DNA of 64,000 bases from Branchiostoma floridae (GCF_000003815.2 NC_049991.1:17377083-17441082), one strand, 5' to 3'; numbered from the stretch's first letter, positions 10,820-22,582 are shown. The notes: generated from the letters alone by a model not told the origin. Numbers and translations are program-made.

Positions 10820-12690
10820 ACTTTTTCATAATTTTACAGGGCCTAAAAAGATCAAATTTCACATTTTTAGAGGTGCAGTCAGACAAGCGTGTGAATTTCG
10901 ATACACACACTCATCTGACTGCACAGAGTTTCTATGACAAGAAAAAACTAGTCATATCGTAACAAGATACAATGTACAATGTATCATTAATTGAAGAAGT
11001 GCAAAAGTGCAAGAACAGTAGAGCATCCTGGATAGAACACCTGGAGTAAGATTACTATGAAGACACCTAGAGGTGTATTACAATTGTGTGTGAATCCACA
11101 GACTTAGTGCCTGCAAAGCTGAATGTGTTGAAAGGTGGTTGTTTTCAATTTTGGCTGCGGAGTCCTCTACCCACAGACTCGCAAGTAACTTACCGTTCCT
11201 CCCGCTTTTGGTTCAGTATCTAATGACTCTCATCGGTAATGTGGGGGAGGGAGTTTTCTGGAGCAGTGGTGAGCTAATGGTTGATATCCACATGATAGCG
11301 TCTGTCTGCTGGGCTGGTGCGATGGGGTTGCGTGGGCGGAATGAAAGTTTGCGTCATCTCGAGAGGGAGTCAGACCCATGACGCTATACTCAAATGGCTA
11401 TATGATGAGCAATATACTGAGCTGCAGCTCCTCCAATCTGCAAAATGTAGCCATCAAAACTTTACATGTATGGTGTGATTCTAATGTTGAAATGGTCAAA
11501 TCAGATGTAAAATTGTCTGGAATCAATCATCAAGTTTTACTTTGTGTAGTGTCTGCCGAACAATATAATCCTCGAGATCCCAGGTTCTCTAATTCCCTCA
11601 ACAACACCTGAAGTAATCTTATAAAGAAACTTAAAGAGGTGTGTTACATGTATGATTGTGTGAATCCCCATGTGTCTGCTGCGCTGGTGCGATGGGTTTG
11701 CGTGGGCGGAATGGAAGTTAAATGCGTCATCTCAACAGGGAGTCAGACCCAGATTTCACATTTCTAAAGGTGCAGTCAAACGAGCACTTTCTACAACAAG
11801 AAAAAGAGTAGGTCATGTCAGTACAATGTACATGATTGTATTTGATTGACAAAGAAAGTTCTGCAAAAGTACAAGAACAGTATACAGTCATGATGTAGAG
11901 CATCCTTTAGTAGGTAGTATAAGGCAACACCAGGTGAAGTAAGATTAATTATGAAGACACTTAGAGAGGTGTGTAACATGTATGTGTGAATCCCAGCTGC
12001 AGTAGTGAGCTAATGGTTGATATCCACATGATAATGTCTGTCTGCTGGGCTGGTGCGATTGGTTTGCGTGGGCGGAATGAAAGTTTGCGTCATCTCGACA
12101 GGGAGTCAGACCCATGACGCTATACTCAAATGGCTATGTGATGAGCAATATGCTGAGCTCCAGCTCCTGCAATCTCCAAAATGGAGCTATCAAAACTTTA
12201 ATTGTGTATGGTGTGATTCTATGTACAAATGGTCAAATCAGATGTAAAATTGTCTGGAATCAATCAGAAGTTTTACTTTGTGTAGTGTCTGCCGCACAAT
12301 ATAATCCTCGAGATCTGAGCTCTCTAGTTCTCTCAACAATTCCGTCCTGAAGTGTTCTTTAAAAAAAACTTAGAGAGGTGTGTATCCCCAGCTGCAGTAG
12401 TGAGCTAATGGTTGATATCCACATGATAACGTCTGTCTGGTGCGCTGGTGGGATGGGTTTGCGTGGGCGGAATGAAAGTTTGCGTCATCTCGAGAGGGAG
12501 TCAGACCCATGACGATATACTAAAATGGCTGTGATGAGCAATATACTGAACTGCAAGCTTCTGCAATCTGCAGAATGTAGCTATCAAAATTTAGGATGCG
12601 ATGTTATATGGTGTGATTCTGTGTAGAAATGGTCAAATCTGATCATGTTAAATTGTCTGGAATCAGATGTTTAGGGTGACATAAAACGAA
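10820..12690. repeat. Tandem array of about 400-bp units carrying EGR1-type sites
   Basis: The text GTCTGYTGGGCTGGTGCGATGG, then TTGCGTGGGCGGAATG, then GCGTCATCTCGA, GGGAGTCAGACCCA and GAGCAATATACTGAGCTGCAG recurs starting near 11300, 11675, 12040 and 12435. Other shared parts include TCACATTTNTANAGGTGCAGTC (10858 and 11757) and TTAGAGAGGTGTGT. Units differ in length through indels. Each of the four copies keeps GCGTGGGCG perfectly, at 11330, 11700, 12066 and 12461. No shared open frame is kept between units. Confidence 0.8.
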
Positions 12691-13894
12691 TGTATCAATT
12701 GCTGTGTGGAATTGCTTCTAGACTGATTTCTATGTATTATTATCCTACTTTAGAATGGCATTGATATTTAGACTTAAAGTGTTTGTAATTTCAGTAATTT
12801 TTGATTTTGTAATTTACCTGACACCAAATGTAATGTCTTTACTATCAATCTGAACAGTGTCATATGCTATGCTGTACTTTGACTGGTTTTGTTAGGTAAC
12901 GTTAGCAACATTCTTCCACACTGTTCATGGTGTCTCAGATTATTACTGCCAGATTCCAGATTAAATCTATTTATTTAATACCATGCAGTTTGATTATATT
13001 GTTGTCAAACAATATACTATGTTAATTAAGGTTTTCAAATTCCCATTATTTTTTCTCTCTCTCTCATGAAGCAAGCTCATGTTTTGGCAGACACCAGAGT
13101 GTCTCCAACTTTCCTACAAACAAGTCGGGGTTTTTTTATGTTCAGTTTTCTTTTTCTCCCAAGAACGCTTAAATCCCCAACCCATATCTATAAAGTAACG
13201 AAGGCTCCTAATCCCTTATTATATTTCCAGGTACATTTGGAAGTTGATTAGAGAGCGGGATTAGCTGTGATAGCACTCTTTCTCCATTTGTGTTTCTCCA
13301 GGCATGTCCAAAAAAGTAATCTCTTGTACGTCACATATTGAGATATAAAGCTTTAATATTTGAAGTATTCATAACATCAAATCAAACCTAAGTCTTATAT
13401 GACAGTTCCCATTAACCAGCGGTGTGTTTAAGCCTCTTAATACTGTAACTTCCAAATGAAAAGCGTGTAAAAGATAGAAAGGTGAATACACCAATGCCTA
13501 AGTGCCCTGTTTGGTATGCATCAGCACGATGTGAGGATTTGCTATTGTTTAGCAATCTGGAATCTGCCAACAAAATGGATTGCTGACTCAAAAGTAGCTG
13601 CACTTTATCTTTATTTTGAAGAGCTATGAAATGAATGTCATGTGAGAAGTCTTACTGTGATGGTATCAACGCCTATTAAAATTTTATTTTTGTGTAGTGT
13701 CTACTGTACAATACATTGTGTATAATCCTCGAGATCTCTCAAGCTCTCCAATTCCAAGAATATTGGAATGGATGACTATTATAGCAATTATTATTTTTAC
13801 ATAACCAAGTGTTCTATTCAACAAACAACATGTCTGTCACCTTTCTCATGGCTATTCCGGCTGCTTTCAATCACACTGAGGCATACATATATCT

Positions 13895-14115
13895 TTGGTT
13901 CACCAGAAGGCTTTATCTGAGGGTAACCTATATTCGTATTTTGTAGGAGAAAACGCATGTAGGGATGTGAAGTCGACGGACGGTGGTTTCAAATCGGAAC
14001 ATTTTGAAAATATTGCAAATTTGAAACCACAGTCAGCAGACTTGATACTCCAAATGTGCTGTTTTAAAGACAACGGATAAAGGTCACCCCACGGATAAAG
14101 GTAAACTAGCGTTAC
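13895..14115. mobile_element. Foldback MITE, CTAGTTCACC family, copy 3
   Basis: Eroded left end (TTGGTTCACC, then CTTTATCTGAGGGTAACC and TATATTCG), and a better right end (ACAACGGATAAAGGTCACC, then CGGATAAAGGTAAACTAGCG). The inner half carries AAGTCGACGGACGGTGGTTT and its inverted partner GAAACCACAGTCAGCAGACTT. Confidence 0.7.
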
Positions 14116-15734
14116 ATTCATAGGACTGGAGGCAAGTTCGTTGACCTCCCATCTCAGCTAACATTTTCTAACATGTGACACACGACAGGAAGGTCGAGGA
14201 CTCTCCAGAAACTTGTGTAACATCACTTAAAGCTACCTTGATGGTACCAATTGCTGTAACTTAGTGTAAGTGCCCATCTCTATATCTGTGTTATACAACC
14301 TGGCCATACCAAAGGTCTCATATGTTTCTTTAATAGCAAAAATTTAACAAGATGAGGATGAAAACGGGCTATGAAGAAAACTTGAATCTGACTAGTACTG
14401 TTGTATATTTGCTGCCTTAAAAACTTAAACTGTGTGAACAAAAGTTCAATAATACTTGAGTTTGCTTATCAGACTCTGCTTTCATGTCCACCATCTAGTT
14501 CAGCCCTTTTGTAAAACCCTGCAAACAGCCAAACCTAGCAATTAATGACTTTAAGTATTTGGGCCTAGGCAATACCTTTTATTATTAGGTATTTGAGAAA
14601 TTTCATTTTATCATTTGAACAGACCATAAACCAATTCAATGACCTCGAATAGGTAAATAGAATCAGTCATGCCCATCCACTCCAGAATCTACCTCAGTAA
14701 GAAAAGTTTTCAGTGTTTCTCATGAAAGTAAAATTCGGTTAATTTAAATCTTATATGTCTGACAACTTTGAAATTAACCCCATGTAATGAATATCAATTG
14801 AGATATGGACGATGACCTCATAAGTCAGATTTCATAGATAAAATAATGATATTTATTGTCTTTCGGAACCATGATATTACCTTGACCCTTTGAGGGCATT
14901 CTAGTTATAATGTACAGTGATGCGAAGAGTTTGGGGGGACTTCATCAGATTTTAAAGGGAGTTGGTATTTTAAGGGAATTCATGGCTGTTAAACTGATAG
15001 GCTCTGTCTTATAGATTCCAAGTGTTCAGATTTGAATGCATCATGTATATGACATCATAAAGCCCCCCTCTCTCTCTCTTTCTTAAGCTTACTATTATAT
15101 ACCTGTATCATGAAGATCTTTATATGATTGAAAATGAGTGACAAATACAGTTACCAACACTACTAAAAAAACATAACTTTCTTGGCAAACATAAGGTCTC
15201 TCTCCCTTTCCTTCTTCAGCTAAATATCACACATGTTTCATGAAGACAATGAGCCACAATTAAATGCTGTTAGATTATAACCCACTCTACAAAAATGTAA
15301 TCTTCTTGGCAAAGATGATAGTAACAGAAACATTAACAGCAAATTAATTGTAAGGCTGGTAAGTCTTTGTTACCTACATAGAAAAGCTAACTTGTAAGTT
15401 GTATAGGCATATGTTGAAATTATGTTTTTCACTTTTGCCACCCCACCTATCTGGTTGTATGTTAATTGCAGCATACTAGAAAGGCTGCAGAGAGAGAAAC
15501 ACTTCAAAGAGAATGAATTCCATGATACTGTATCCCATAGAATTTATAAAAGTGACCACTGCAGAGTGACCACCTCTGCCCATAAGGAACACCAGGCCAT
15601 TAATGTCACCCTTTTTGATGGTCCCTTACATAATTTTTTCCATTTAAATTAGTATTAAGATAGCCTGAGTGTGTTTACACAAGCTCTTGCTGGCTGGAGT
15701 TAATTCCCCCCACCTGCGATTTTAGTCAGGCTAA

Positions 15735-16583
15735 GGCCCGATCTAGACACATTTTTTCCCGATGTAGCCCCACCCGCCGATATCGGCGGGGCCAATATCG
15801 GGGCGCATCTAAACACATTTTGCAAATGGTAGCGCGGGACATCCGCTCGTAGCGCGGGACAACCCGCGGCGCGGAACATTCGTGACCCCTTTTGACCTCT
15901 GGTGACACATCCCGCGGATTTCAAAATGGCAGGAATGCCGCTAGCTTTTTTCCACTCGTTATCAATCAGGTAATGTTCTTTCTGTATCTCATGCGCGTGA
16001 TCTTAAACATGAGACGCCATGCAAGGGTAGGGCGCAGGAGGCGATTGAGATACAGGGAGAGACGACAGCGGCCGGCTAGAGTGAACGCAGCGTTCTTTCT
16101 CGCTGCCCTGATTGTGGCGGAGGGTGGAGAGCCTGTACACCGGGGTGTACCAAGGAATCCCGCGTTCTTTTGGGATCTCCTCCGACGACCATACACTTAT
16201 AAGAAAAGCAGTTTCTGCATGGTTCCATGTGCAACGGGATCCGCGGGAGCGCCCAGCTTTTCCCTCCGCCATCTTGCTGTCCCGCGCGAATATGCCGCTG
16301 TTCCCGCGTTATATGCTAATGAGCCCGCATTAACTGTAGTTATATGCTAATGAGCTTCGCGCATTCGCGGAGCATCTACACGAGCACGGAACATGTCGGG
16401 GACCCCTGCTAAGGTATCGGTAAGGTATCGTTAGATGGCTTACGAATGGTCCGGACCATTCGGGAGAAATTTTCCCGATATAGTAATGGCGATATAGTAG
16501 TTGCATCTAGACGCTGAAAAAAAGCTGTCGGCGAGAGGTAGTAGGCTCGCCGATATCGGGAAAAACTGTGTGTAGATCGCGCC
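15735..16583. mobile_element. Non-autonomous PIF/Harbinger-type DNA transposon
   Basis: Terminal inverted repeats begin GGCCCGATCTAGACAC on the left and, read inward from the right, GGCGCGATCTACACAC; both continue into TTTTTCCCGAT. The element is flanked on both sides by TAA (15732-15734 and 16584-16586). A 3-bp TWA duplication and GG-start ends are the signature of PIF/Harbinger. Length 849 bp. It is much more GC-rich than its surroundings, with inner inverted CCGATATCGG motifs near both ends. An open frame at 15892-16350 reads an Arg-rich segment (GRRRRLRYRERRQRP), but I cannot match it to a Harbinger transposase or its Myb-like partner. Confidence 0.85.
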
Positions 16584-16758
16584 TAAGTATTAAGAAAGTG
16601 ACCACCTGTCCAACCAAACCAGTTTTTTTCCATCCGCTGAGGCTCTTGGGCTTACTTTAAACTGTAACAGTGTTGATAAATAAACAGGAGTGGTATGTCA
16701 TCTGGGTGACTGTGTTAGATTGAAATCTAACTGTCTGACCACAACTTGTCCTTCCCAG

Positions 16759-16856
16759 ATGCTGCATGGAGACTGGAAGATGACGACAATGTGAACTACT
16801 TGTGTGCAATAGATGACATCAGAATCCAGACAGCAGACACCGTCATTCAGGAATTG
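16759..16856 (+). CDS. Exon B of the window-spanning gene (33 codons including one split codon)
   Basis: The acceptor CTTCCCAG ends at 16758 and the donor is TTG|GTGAGA. The 98-nt exon begins with two bases that complete the split codon from exon A (G+AT, Asp) and then reads 32 whole codons, leaving phase 0. It encodes an acidic, helix-prone stretch: AAWRLEDDDNVNYLC then AIDDIRIQTADTVIQEL. The charge pattern and lack of low complexity suggest a short folded or coiled segment. I do not recognise the family. Synonymous-looking third positions and strong borders make this one of the better exons in the window. It is 173 bp downstream of a TAA-flanked Harbinger element, which sits wholly in the intron. 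Confidence 0.75.
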
Positions 16857-16988
16857 GTGAGACATTTGTCCATTTCTTTTTTGTTTCCTCTGTTTTTTGT
16901 CATACTCATTGCCGAAGCTGTTGGGCTTATATCGATTAGGATTTTACTAGTATATGTTATACTGTATACTACCATATAGTAGTATATG

Positions 16989-17322
16989 CAGGGATAAACA
17001 AGTCCACTAGCCCTATAGTCCCGGGCAAGTGAAAATGCCAATCGGGCAAGTGCATGTCCTTCCCCACTTGCCCGATCGGACAAGTTAGCTTTTCTCCATT
17101 GAGTGAGATTTTGATGTACTTGCTACTTTTCAAAGTCATGACATCAAGCATTGATTAACACAGAAAATAGACCCAATAACAAAAATTCCATTGAAGGCCA
17201 TGAATGTACATAGAAAAATGTCATCTAGATTTCGGGCAAGTGAAAAGTTGGTTCGGGCAAGTAAATTTTTTAAGTACTTGCCCGATAGGACAAGTCAATT
17301 TTAGAAAACTTGTCCAACCCTG
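16989..17322. mobile_element. hAT-like MITE with CAGGG ends and a 5-bp flank
   Basis: The ends read CAGGGATAAACAAGTCC and, inverted, CAGGGTTGGACAAGTT. ATATG directly precedes the left end and directly follows the right end, a 5-bp direct repeat. The interior carries several CGGGCAAGT boxes, both direct (near 17024, 17042, 17234, 17253) and inverted (ACTTGCCCG near 17066, 17276), like a cluster of subterminal binding sites. No coding capacity. Confidence 0.7.
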
Positions 17323-17474
17323 ATATGTTATATCAATAAAATCTATCTAAAATCTTTGATTGATCCACATTGATATTGTATTGTATAAAAGACATTATCC
17401 ATTTTGCCCGTTCTAAAAAAAAATTAAAAGAAGATATACACACGTAAAAAAAGCAGGAAAATTATCAGAATAAT

Positions 17475-17496
17475 ATGTGTGTGTGTGTGTGTGTGA
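17475..17496. repeat. (GT)n microsatellite
   Basis: Uninterrupted GT dinucleotide run of about 22 bp. Confidence 0.9.
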
Positions 17497-17799
17497 ATAC
17501 ACGTTTTCCACCTATGTATTTTGGTACTTAATGTCACATTTCTTACAATTGTTACTCCTACATGTATCTTTGAGGTCTGCCCCAATGACCACCTGTTAGC
17601 TCTACTAGTATGCATTGGTGAACCTGCACGTTGCTCTTCAGCACCACCTAGCAGTTTGTAATATAACTACAGGCCTATCTTAGCTTGGTTTGTAACCTCA
17701 GACAGCGAGGGATGTTTCCTAGCTTTGGCTATAGCCTGGGGCCAGGGCACTTGGTGTGGGGTCCTTCCTGTCAATCAGCATACACATTATGTATGGTCA

Positions 17800-18000
17800 T
17801 AATCTCAGAGAGAAAGATAGGTAGACTCACAAACACAGAGAGAGGTTGAGACAGAGACAGAGAGACACCTATGCACAAACAGTGTCACAGAAAGGGAGCC
17901 TGAGGGAAAGTCAGAAAGACAGAGAGACACACTAGACACTCATACGGCCATCTAGAGAGTCAACAGAGAAAGAAAGGAAGACAGAGAGACAGAAAATCAT
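17800..18000. repeat. Purine-rich AGAGACAGAGAG low-complexity stretch
   Basis: Irregular repeats of AGAGAGA, ACAGAGAG and GAAAGACAG over about 200 bp, with plus-strand purine bias. Confidence 0.75.
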
Positions 18001-18138
18001 CAGCTCTCCTCTGCCAGGCCTCTTGGACTACACATTGGTAAGTTTCATGGATCTTTTTTAGGCCTACCATATGTCACATTTCTAAACCGGGTCCAGCCGG
18101 GGAGCTTTCGGGAATTAAAAGTATGATAATTATATCTG

Positions 18139-18544
18139 ATGGTGAAAAACATACAGCACAGATTGGCTGTCACTAAACTCCGGATTAGTTGCCACAAGTT
18201 ACATATCGAAACTGGAAGGCACAACCGCACCCCTCTGCAGCATAGAGTCTGCCAATTTTGTGATCTACAACATGTAGAAGATGAACAGCATTTTATTTTA
18301 CACTGTAAATTGTACCATAATGAACGGATTGTGCTTTATGAATATATCAGAAAAGAGTTCCCATATTTTGAACATCTTAATGCAACGGATAAATTTCTAT
18401 TTTTGATGCACCTAGACAAACCCTGTATATCAAACATTATATGTTCTTATATCTACACCTGTACAAAGAAGCGAGAAGATGTCGACCATCCTGTTAGCTT
18501 AGTACCTTCAACTAGTTAAATTGTATCCTGTTGTTTTTTCATAT
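18139..18544 (+). pseudogene. C-terminal end of a LINE ORF2, 5'-truncated, with 3' UTR
   Basis: An open frame to 18519 (126 codons) reads QHRLAVTKLRISCHKLHIET, then a zinc-knuckle-like CQFC...HFILHCKLY motif, then a Phe/Leu-rich tail. This is the pattern at the end of non-LTR retrotransposon polymerases (LR-x-x-HKL-x-IE-x-GR, then Cx2C...HC), from family knowledge. The frame is intact but everything upstream is missing, so it is a 5'-truncated insertion. The 3' UTR is interrupted at 18545 by a 2.1-kb DNA transposon and resumes after 20680. Confidence 0.8.
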
Positions 18545-18553
18545 ATTTGTTAC

Positions 18554-20680
18554 GAATACAGGTCGTTTCGTTACATGGTCTTTTCGTTACACGTCATTTC
18601 GTTACATCATGAAGTCATTTCGTTACACCATGATTAGTCATTTCGTTACATCACGAAGTCATTTCGTTACATCACGAAGTCATTTCGTTACAGATTAATG
18701 TCAGGCCGTTATAGTACTTCTTACTACAAATGTATTACTTTTCGTGGTAACAAAAAGCCGGGACTCAAAATTCAATTTCTTTTTCTTGTTTTTCGGTAGA
18801 TATTGAACGCCGCTAAGCGCTGGAGGCGCTGACGGGCCACGCTGCATGTCGGCTTGAACGGTCATCTGAACCAAGGAGAGATTACACATATCTGTTATGT
18901 AGTAACTTGATCATTTATAATATATGCTGTGATGTGTACAATAAATCACGATTAGATGCCTTTAGTATCGTTGATATACAGCGCGCGCAGTAAAGACCTA
19001 TTGTTGTTTAATAGACCAGCGGGCACGCACTTTCGCGGTCTTTGATCGCGAGAAGGTTTCACCGACAAAGTCTTCTGCATATTGGGATAGCTGTAGTACA
19101 GCTCAGATGTACGCCACCAGAGCGGCAGACAGAATGATCTGGGAGCGGGAGCGAAGCCTTGATTGGTGGAACAACATTGCGCTTTGAACATTTTCAGACT
19201 CGGACTGGCAGAAAAACTTCTAATTGAGCAAACTCACCTTTATATAAGTTGCATCCTATCCACTTAAAGTGAATCCTATCCACTTGCGCGTTCACACTGC
19301 CGAATCGAGACTCCCCGTGGCGCAGTTTTATCCTCTTCCCGGAGTTCTATCTACCTCCCCGAGGTGGATCGCGGGGGATTCGAATAGATGAAATCCAAGT
19401 GATTTGGGAGCGTTCATACTGCTAAGTTTTATTCGGATCGGGTAGTTTTATTCGGATAACATGTTTTATTCGAATCGTTTTTCTGAGTGTGAATGGGGTC
19501 AAAGTTTCACAGGACAATTTTCAGCTTGTAAATATTGATTTCCTTTTGCCGATTTTGACAAACATCTTTCTATTGTAAAGTTGTACATACTGACTTGTAA
19601 ATTACCGATTTGTTGCAATCTATCTATGTATAATGTAATGTGTATTTCAAACTTGCATGACGATTGTAGGGAAGTCTTGTCATATGTATATGTAATATAA
19701 TGTAAATATTGATTTCCTTTTGCCGATTTTGACAAACATTTTTTTCCATTGTAAAGTTTTACATACTGACGATAGTAGGGCAGTCTTGTCATATGTAAAT
19801 TGTAATATGTAAATGTGCAAGTAAGTTGTCAATAAGGGACTTGTAAAAACTGGTTTCCTTTTACCGATTTTGACAAACATTTTTTCCCATTGTAAAGTTG
19901 TACATAGTGACTTGTAATTAGTTGTAACAACCTGTGATTACGATAGTATCAGGCACTTTTGAATATTGATTCTCTTTTGTCGATTTTGACAATAAAATTT
20001 TGTTTTCATTTTCACAGTTGACAGTTTCGTTGTTTCATTTCAAGTATATCGAATAGCAGTCATCTAGAGTCTATTGCTTCAGAGTACTATACAGTTAAGA
20101 TAAGATAACCAGACTGGACTCGAGGCAAGGGTTTGCTACCACCTACCACGTATGGGCTATGACGTCCGCTTGCAATCGCTGTGCATGCTGGGATATTGCA
20201 TCTTGGATCGGAGCCGAGCCGAGCCGAGCCGCAAATTATTCCCCGACTTACCTTTCCCGAAATTCGCATTTCCCCGGTAATAACTTAATCGAATACCCTT
20301 TCTTGAAGATATAGAAACATTGAACAGTGTTAGTAGAGAGATATGAGAAACAGGGACGTGTTAGGGATGAATGATATGTGTCTATTGGTATCACGGAACG
20401 GAACAAAACCGAACGATAAAAAACAAACAATAACCAAAACCAAACGTAAAATTGAGTGTCTTGTCACGTCTCTAATGTCAACCAAGGAAGATCAACCTGA
20501 AAAAGATAACAGGAAAACACTTATAGCGTTTAACATGCGACCAAGATAGGATAATAATCAAGTGTAACGAAATGACCTTCCCATGTGTAACGAAATGACC
20601 TTCCCATGTGTAACGAAATGACTTCGTATGTAACGAATCGACTGTAACGAAAAGGCGATGTAACGAAACGACCGGTTACC
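18554..20680. mobile_element. 2.1-kb non-autonomous DNA transposon with a 9-bp target duplication (MULE-like)
   Basis: ATTTGTTAC lies directly on both sides (18545-18553 and 20681-20689), and removing the element rejoins a LINE 3' UTR. The ends read GAATACAGGTCGTTTCGTTACAT and, inverted, GGTAACCGGTCGTTTCGTTACAT. Inside each end sits an array of TTTCGTTACA boxes: about six at the left (18567-18691), and five inverted at the right (20574-20670). A 9-bp duplication with GG-start ends suits Mutator-like elements. No transposase frame is seen. The middle holds a four-unit 'GATTTCCTTTTGCCGATTTTGACAAACAT' tandem repeat and a GAGCC repeat (20211-20230). Confidence 0.85.
19520..20010. repeat. Four-unit tandem repeat inside the MULE-like element
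   Basis: The box TTGCCGATTTTGACAAACAT, followed by CCATTGTAAAGTTGTACATA, recurs near 19545, 19720, 19862 and 19977. Spacing is 115-175 bp. Confidence 0.8.
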
Positions 20681-20689
20681 ATTTGTTAC

Positions 20690-20790
20690 ATGTATTCTGT
20701 TATCAGTCATGTCTGTTATCAGTGACCTGTACCTAGCCCGTCGAGGCATGAATGTACAATAAAGGTCTTTCATTATTATTATTCTATATA
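20690..20790 (+). mobile_element. LINE 3' UTR and tail, continuation after the inserted element
   Basis: Continues the LINE of 18139-18544 with CAGTGACCTGTACCTAG, then GCATGAATGTACAATAAAGG, then TCTTTCATTATTATTATTC, a tail of ATT repeats. The same AATGTACAATAAAGGTCTTT text occurs inverted at 24604-24635. Confidence 0.8.
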
Positions 20791-21498
20791 AATCTATATC
20801 AAACTACACAACACGTAAAGAGAATAGTCATGGGCATTATTTGTGTACAAATTTTATGTATATTATCTATTTTTCATTTCCACAAACAACCCTGCCAGGC
20901 CACGGTTTAGAAATGTCAAGTTTATAGCCTTAGTCGGTCGGGCCACCTGTGTGGGGGGTCTCATCTCGATCTGTCTTCAGCTGCAGGGATGTATCAACAA
21001 TGGATTAACACATAAGCACTGGAGAATCTCTCAGGGGAATGTTTGTGTTAGGATGTACACAGTTTAGATTTCAAACACTGTTCCTTGTTTCCAGTAAGAG
21101 TAGCCTTTGAACTTAAGAGGCTTACAGTGATGCTGAAATTTAACTTTACTGTGGGAAAAGTAAATAAACCAGTTAGGTACGGTCTCTCAATGTAGCTGTA
21201 CCAGTAATTCTGTTCAGTCTGTACATAATCATACTGTAATTAGATGATCATTATTTGCGTTTGGGCACTGTGACTGATATATGGCTAAGGTTTTCCTCAT
21301 GTGTCTCTTAGGTTGAACAGGTTCATATGTATTAGCCTGGTCCCAACCTCTGGTCGCTGATCATGATGTATGTATGTATGAACAGGTTCGTTGCTCGACT
21401 TTCTTCTTGGTCGGACATTTGCGGACAACGTTCTAAGTAAATTGAATATCAAAGTCTTCAATCTAGGCCCAGATCACCAAGACTGTGGACAAGTTTCG

Positions 21499-21691
21499 TA
21501 GTCTCCAAGCAGACGTCAGCTGGATGACGAAAGAATTTGGTCAGATAATAAGTTGCCATGGGATTTCAGTCATTTTTTTGCAGTCTATCCGCTGGCCGGT
21601 CAGTTCACTCCTAGGCCATTCAACTCCAGGCTTTCGTTCCTAACTTGGCCAAAGTCCCCTATTTGGCCAGGCAAGAGTATGGTAGAGACTA
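21499..21691. mobile_element. Small MITE, TAGTCTC family, with an 8-bp target duplication
   Basis: The ends are TAGTCTCC on the left and GTAGAGACTA on the right, flanked by AAGTTTCG on both sides (21491-21498 and 21692-21699). Length 193 bp, almost the same as the 191-bp copy at 36604-36794. The interior is diverged, with weak pairing (GGCCAGTTTGG-like segments inverted). Confidence 0.75.
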
Positions 21692-22394
21692 AAGTTTCGG
21701 TTCAAAGATGATTGCTATCATCTTGAGTTTACTTAAGGTACTTTTTCTTCTTGAAGATGTTTCGGGGTTTCAAATACAGTTGTTGCAGATGGCAGTAAAG
21801 TACCCAAATTTTGACCACATATTAGTTAACAAAACAGTTTCCTGTCTCTACGCTGCAGGGCTGTCTCCAGGCCCCGTCCCTCAGTCCTGGGCAGGAAATT
21901 TGCTAGTTGGGACAAACAAAAAATTCCCCCCATCCATCCAAAAAATCTGAACTTCAGTACGTAAAGTTGATGAAAATGTGTTTTCATAAGCTTAAAATAT
22001 CTTAAAATAACGAATTTTACAAGGAAAATCAACAATTGGCCCCCAAACATTTAGAGTTAGGGAAACTAGACACAGCCTTGCAATGCTGCCAAATTTTGAC
22101 CACAAATTAGATAACAAAAGAGTCTCCTGTGTCTAAGCTGTGAAAGTGGGTCAGGGGAGAAAGCAGTATATCTCATCACGGCAATTATCCTGTCGTCTGG
22201 GCGTTTCACCTCCGGTCAGGTGTGTAATTTTCCCACCTGCTGAATTAACTCTGAGGAAACACCTGAATACCAGGACTCCCACAGCTCGAAAAAGAACAGG
22301 TGAAAGGTCAGGAAACATCATCAAACAGTTCTTTACTATAGCAAGCTCTTGTATGGACTAATGCACTGGGGCCAGATTCTATAGGAATACAATA

Positions 22395-22580
22395 CAATTG
22401 TTACAAGGGTTCAAGCACCGCCAACTGACCATGCCAAATGCCTGTCAGGCTTTTGGCCGAATAGGTTGTGTGCTTTGTGTTGGGAGCTTGGCTGCCCGGG
22501 TCAAGCGTGATAGGTTGTGAGTTCGAATCCCGGGAGCAAGCTTCGGGTGAAAACTGTTCTACTTGCCACTTAGCGTTTCA
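22395..22580 (+). mobile_element. tRNA-derived SINE, family 2, copy 2
   Basis: Same layout as the copy at 8925-9098: TTCAAGCACCGCCAAC, then GGGAGCTTGGCTGCC, a B box AGTTCGAATCC (about 22520), then CAAGCTTCGGG and AACTGTTCTACT. It ends next to a (TG)n(G)n run, a plausible expanded tail. Confidence 0.7.
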
Positions 22581-22582
22581 CA

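Larger units (their letters stand above)
4188..16758 (+). other. Intron A
   Basis: Inferred intron between exons A and B, about 12.6 kb. It contains the repeats listed below. Stretches 4423-4890, 5210-5858, 6055-8440, 9570-10025, 12700-13890 and 14116-15600 show only unique AT-rich sequence to me: no exons with convincing borders, no long coding frames and no RNA genes. A CRE-like TGACGTCA lies near 7463 without other promoter signs. Confidence 0.6.

Noticed and set aside
15422-15652. Open frame with an LQREKHFKENEFHDTV stretch that looks protein-like
   Set aside because: No acceptor or donor in phase with the gene, and its second half overlaps MITE-like text shared with 23.8 kb.
15892-16350. 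152-codon Arg-rich frame as a possible Harbinger gene
   Set aside because: No DDE or Myb-like motif recognised; the GC-rich element gives open frames in several registers.
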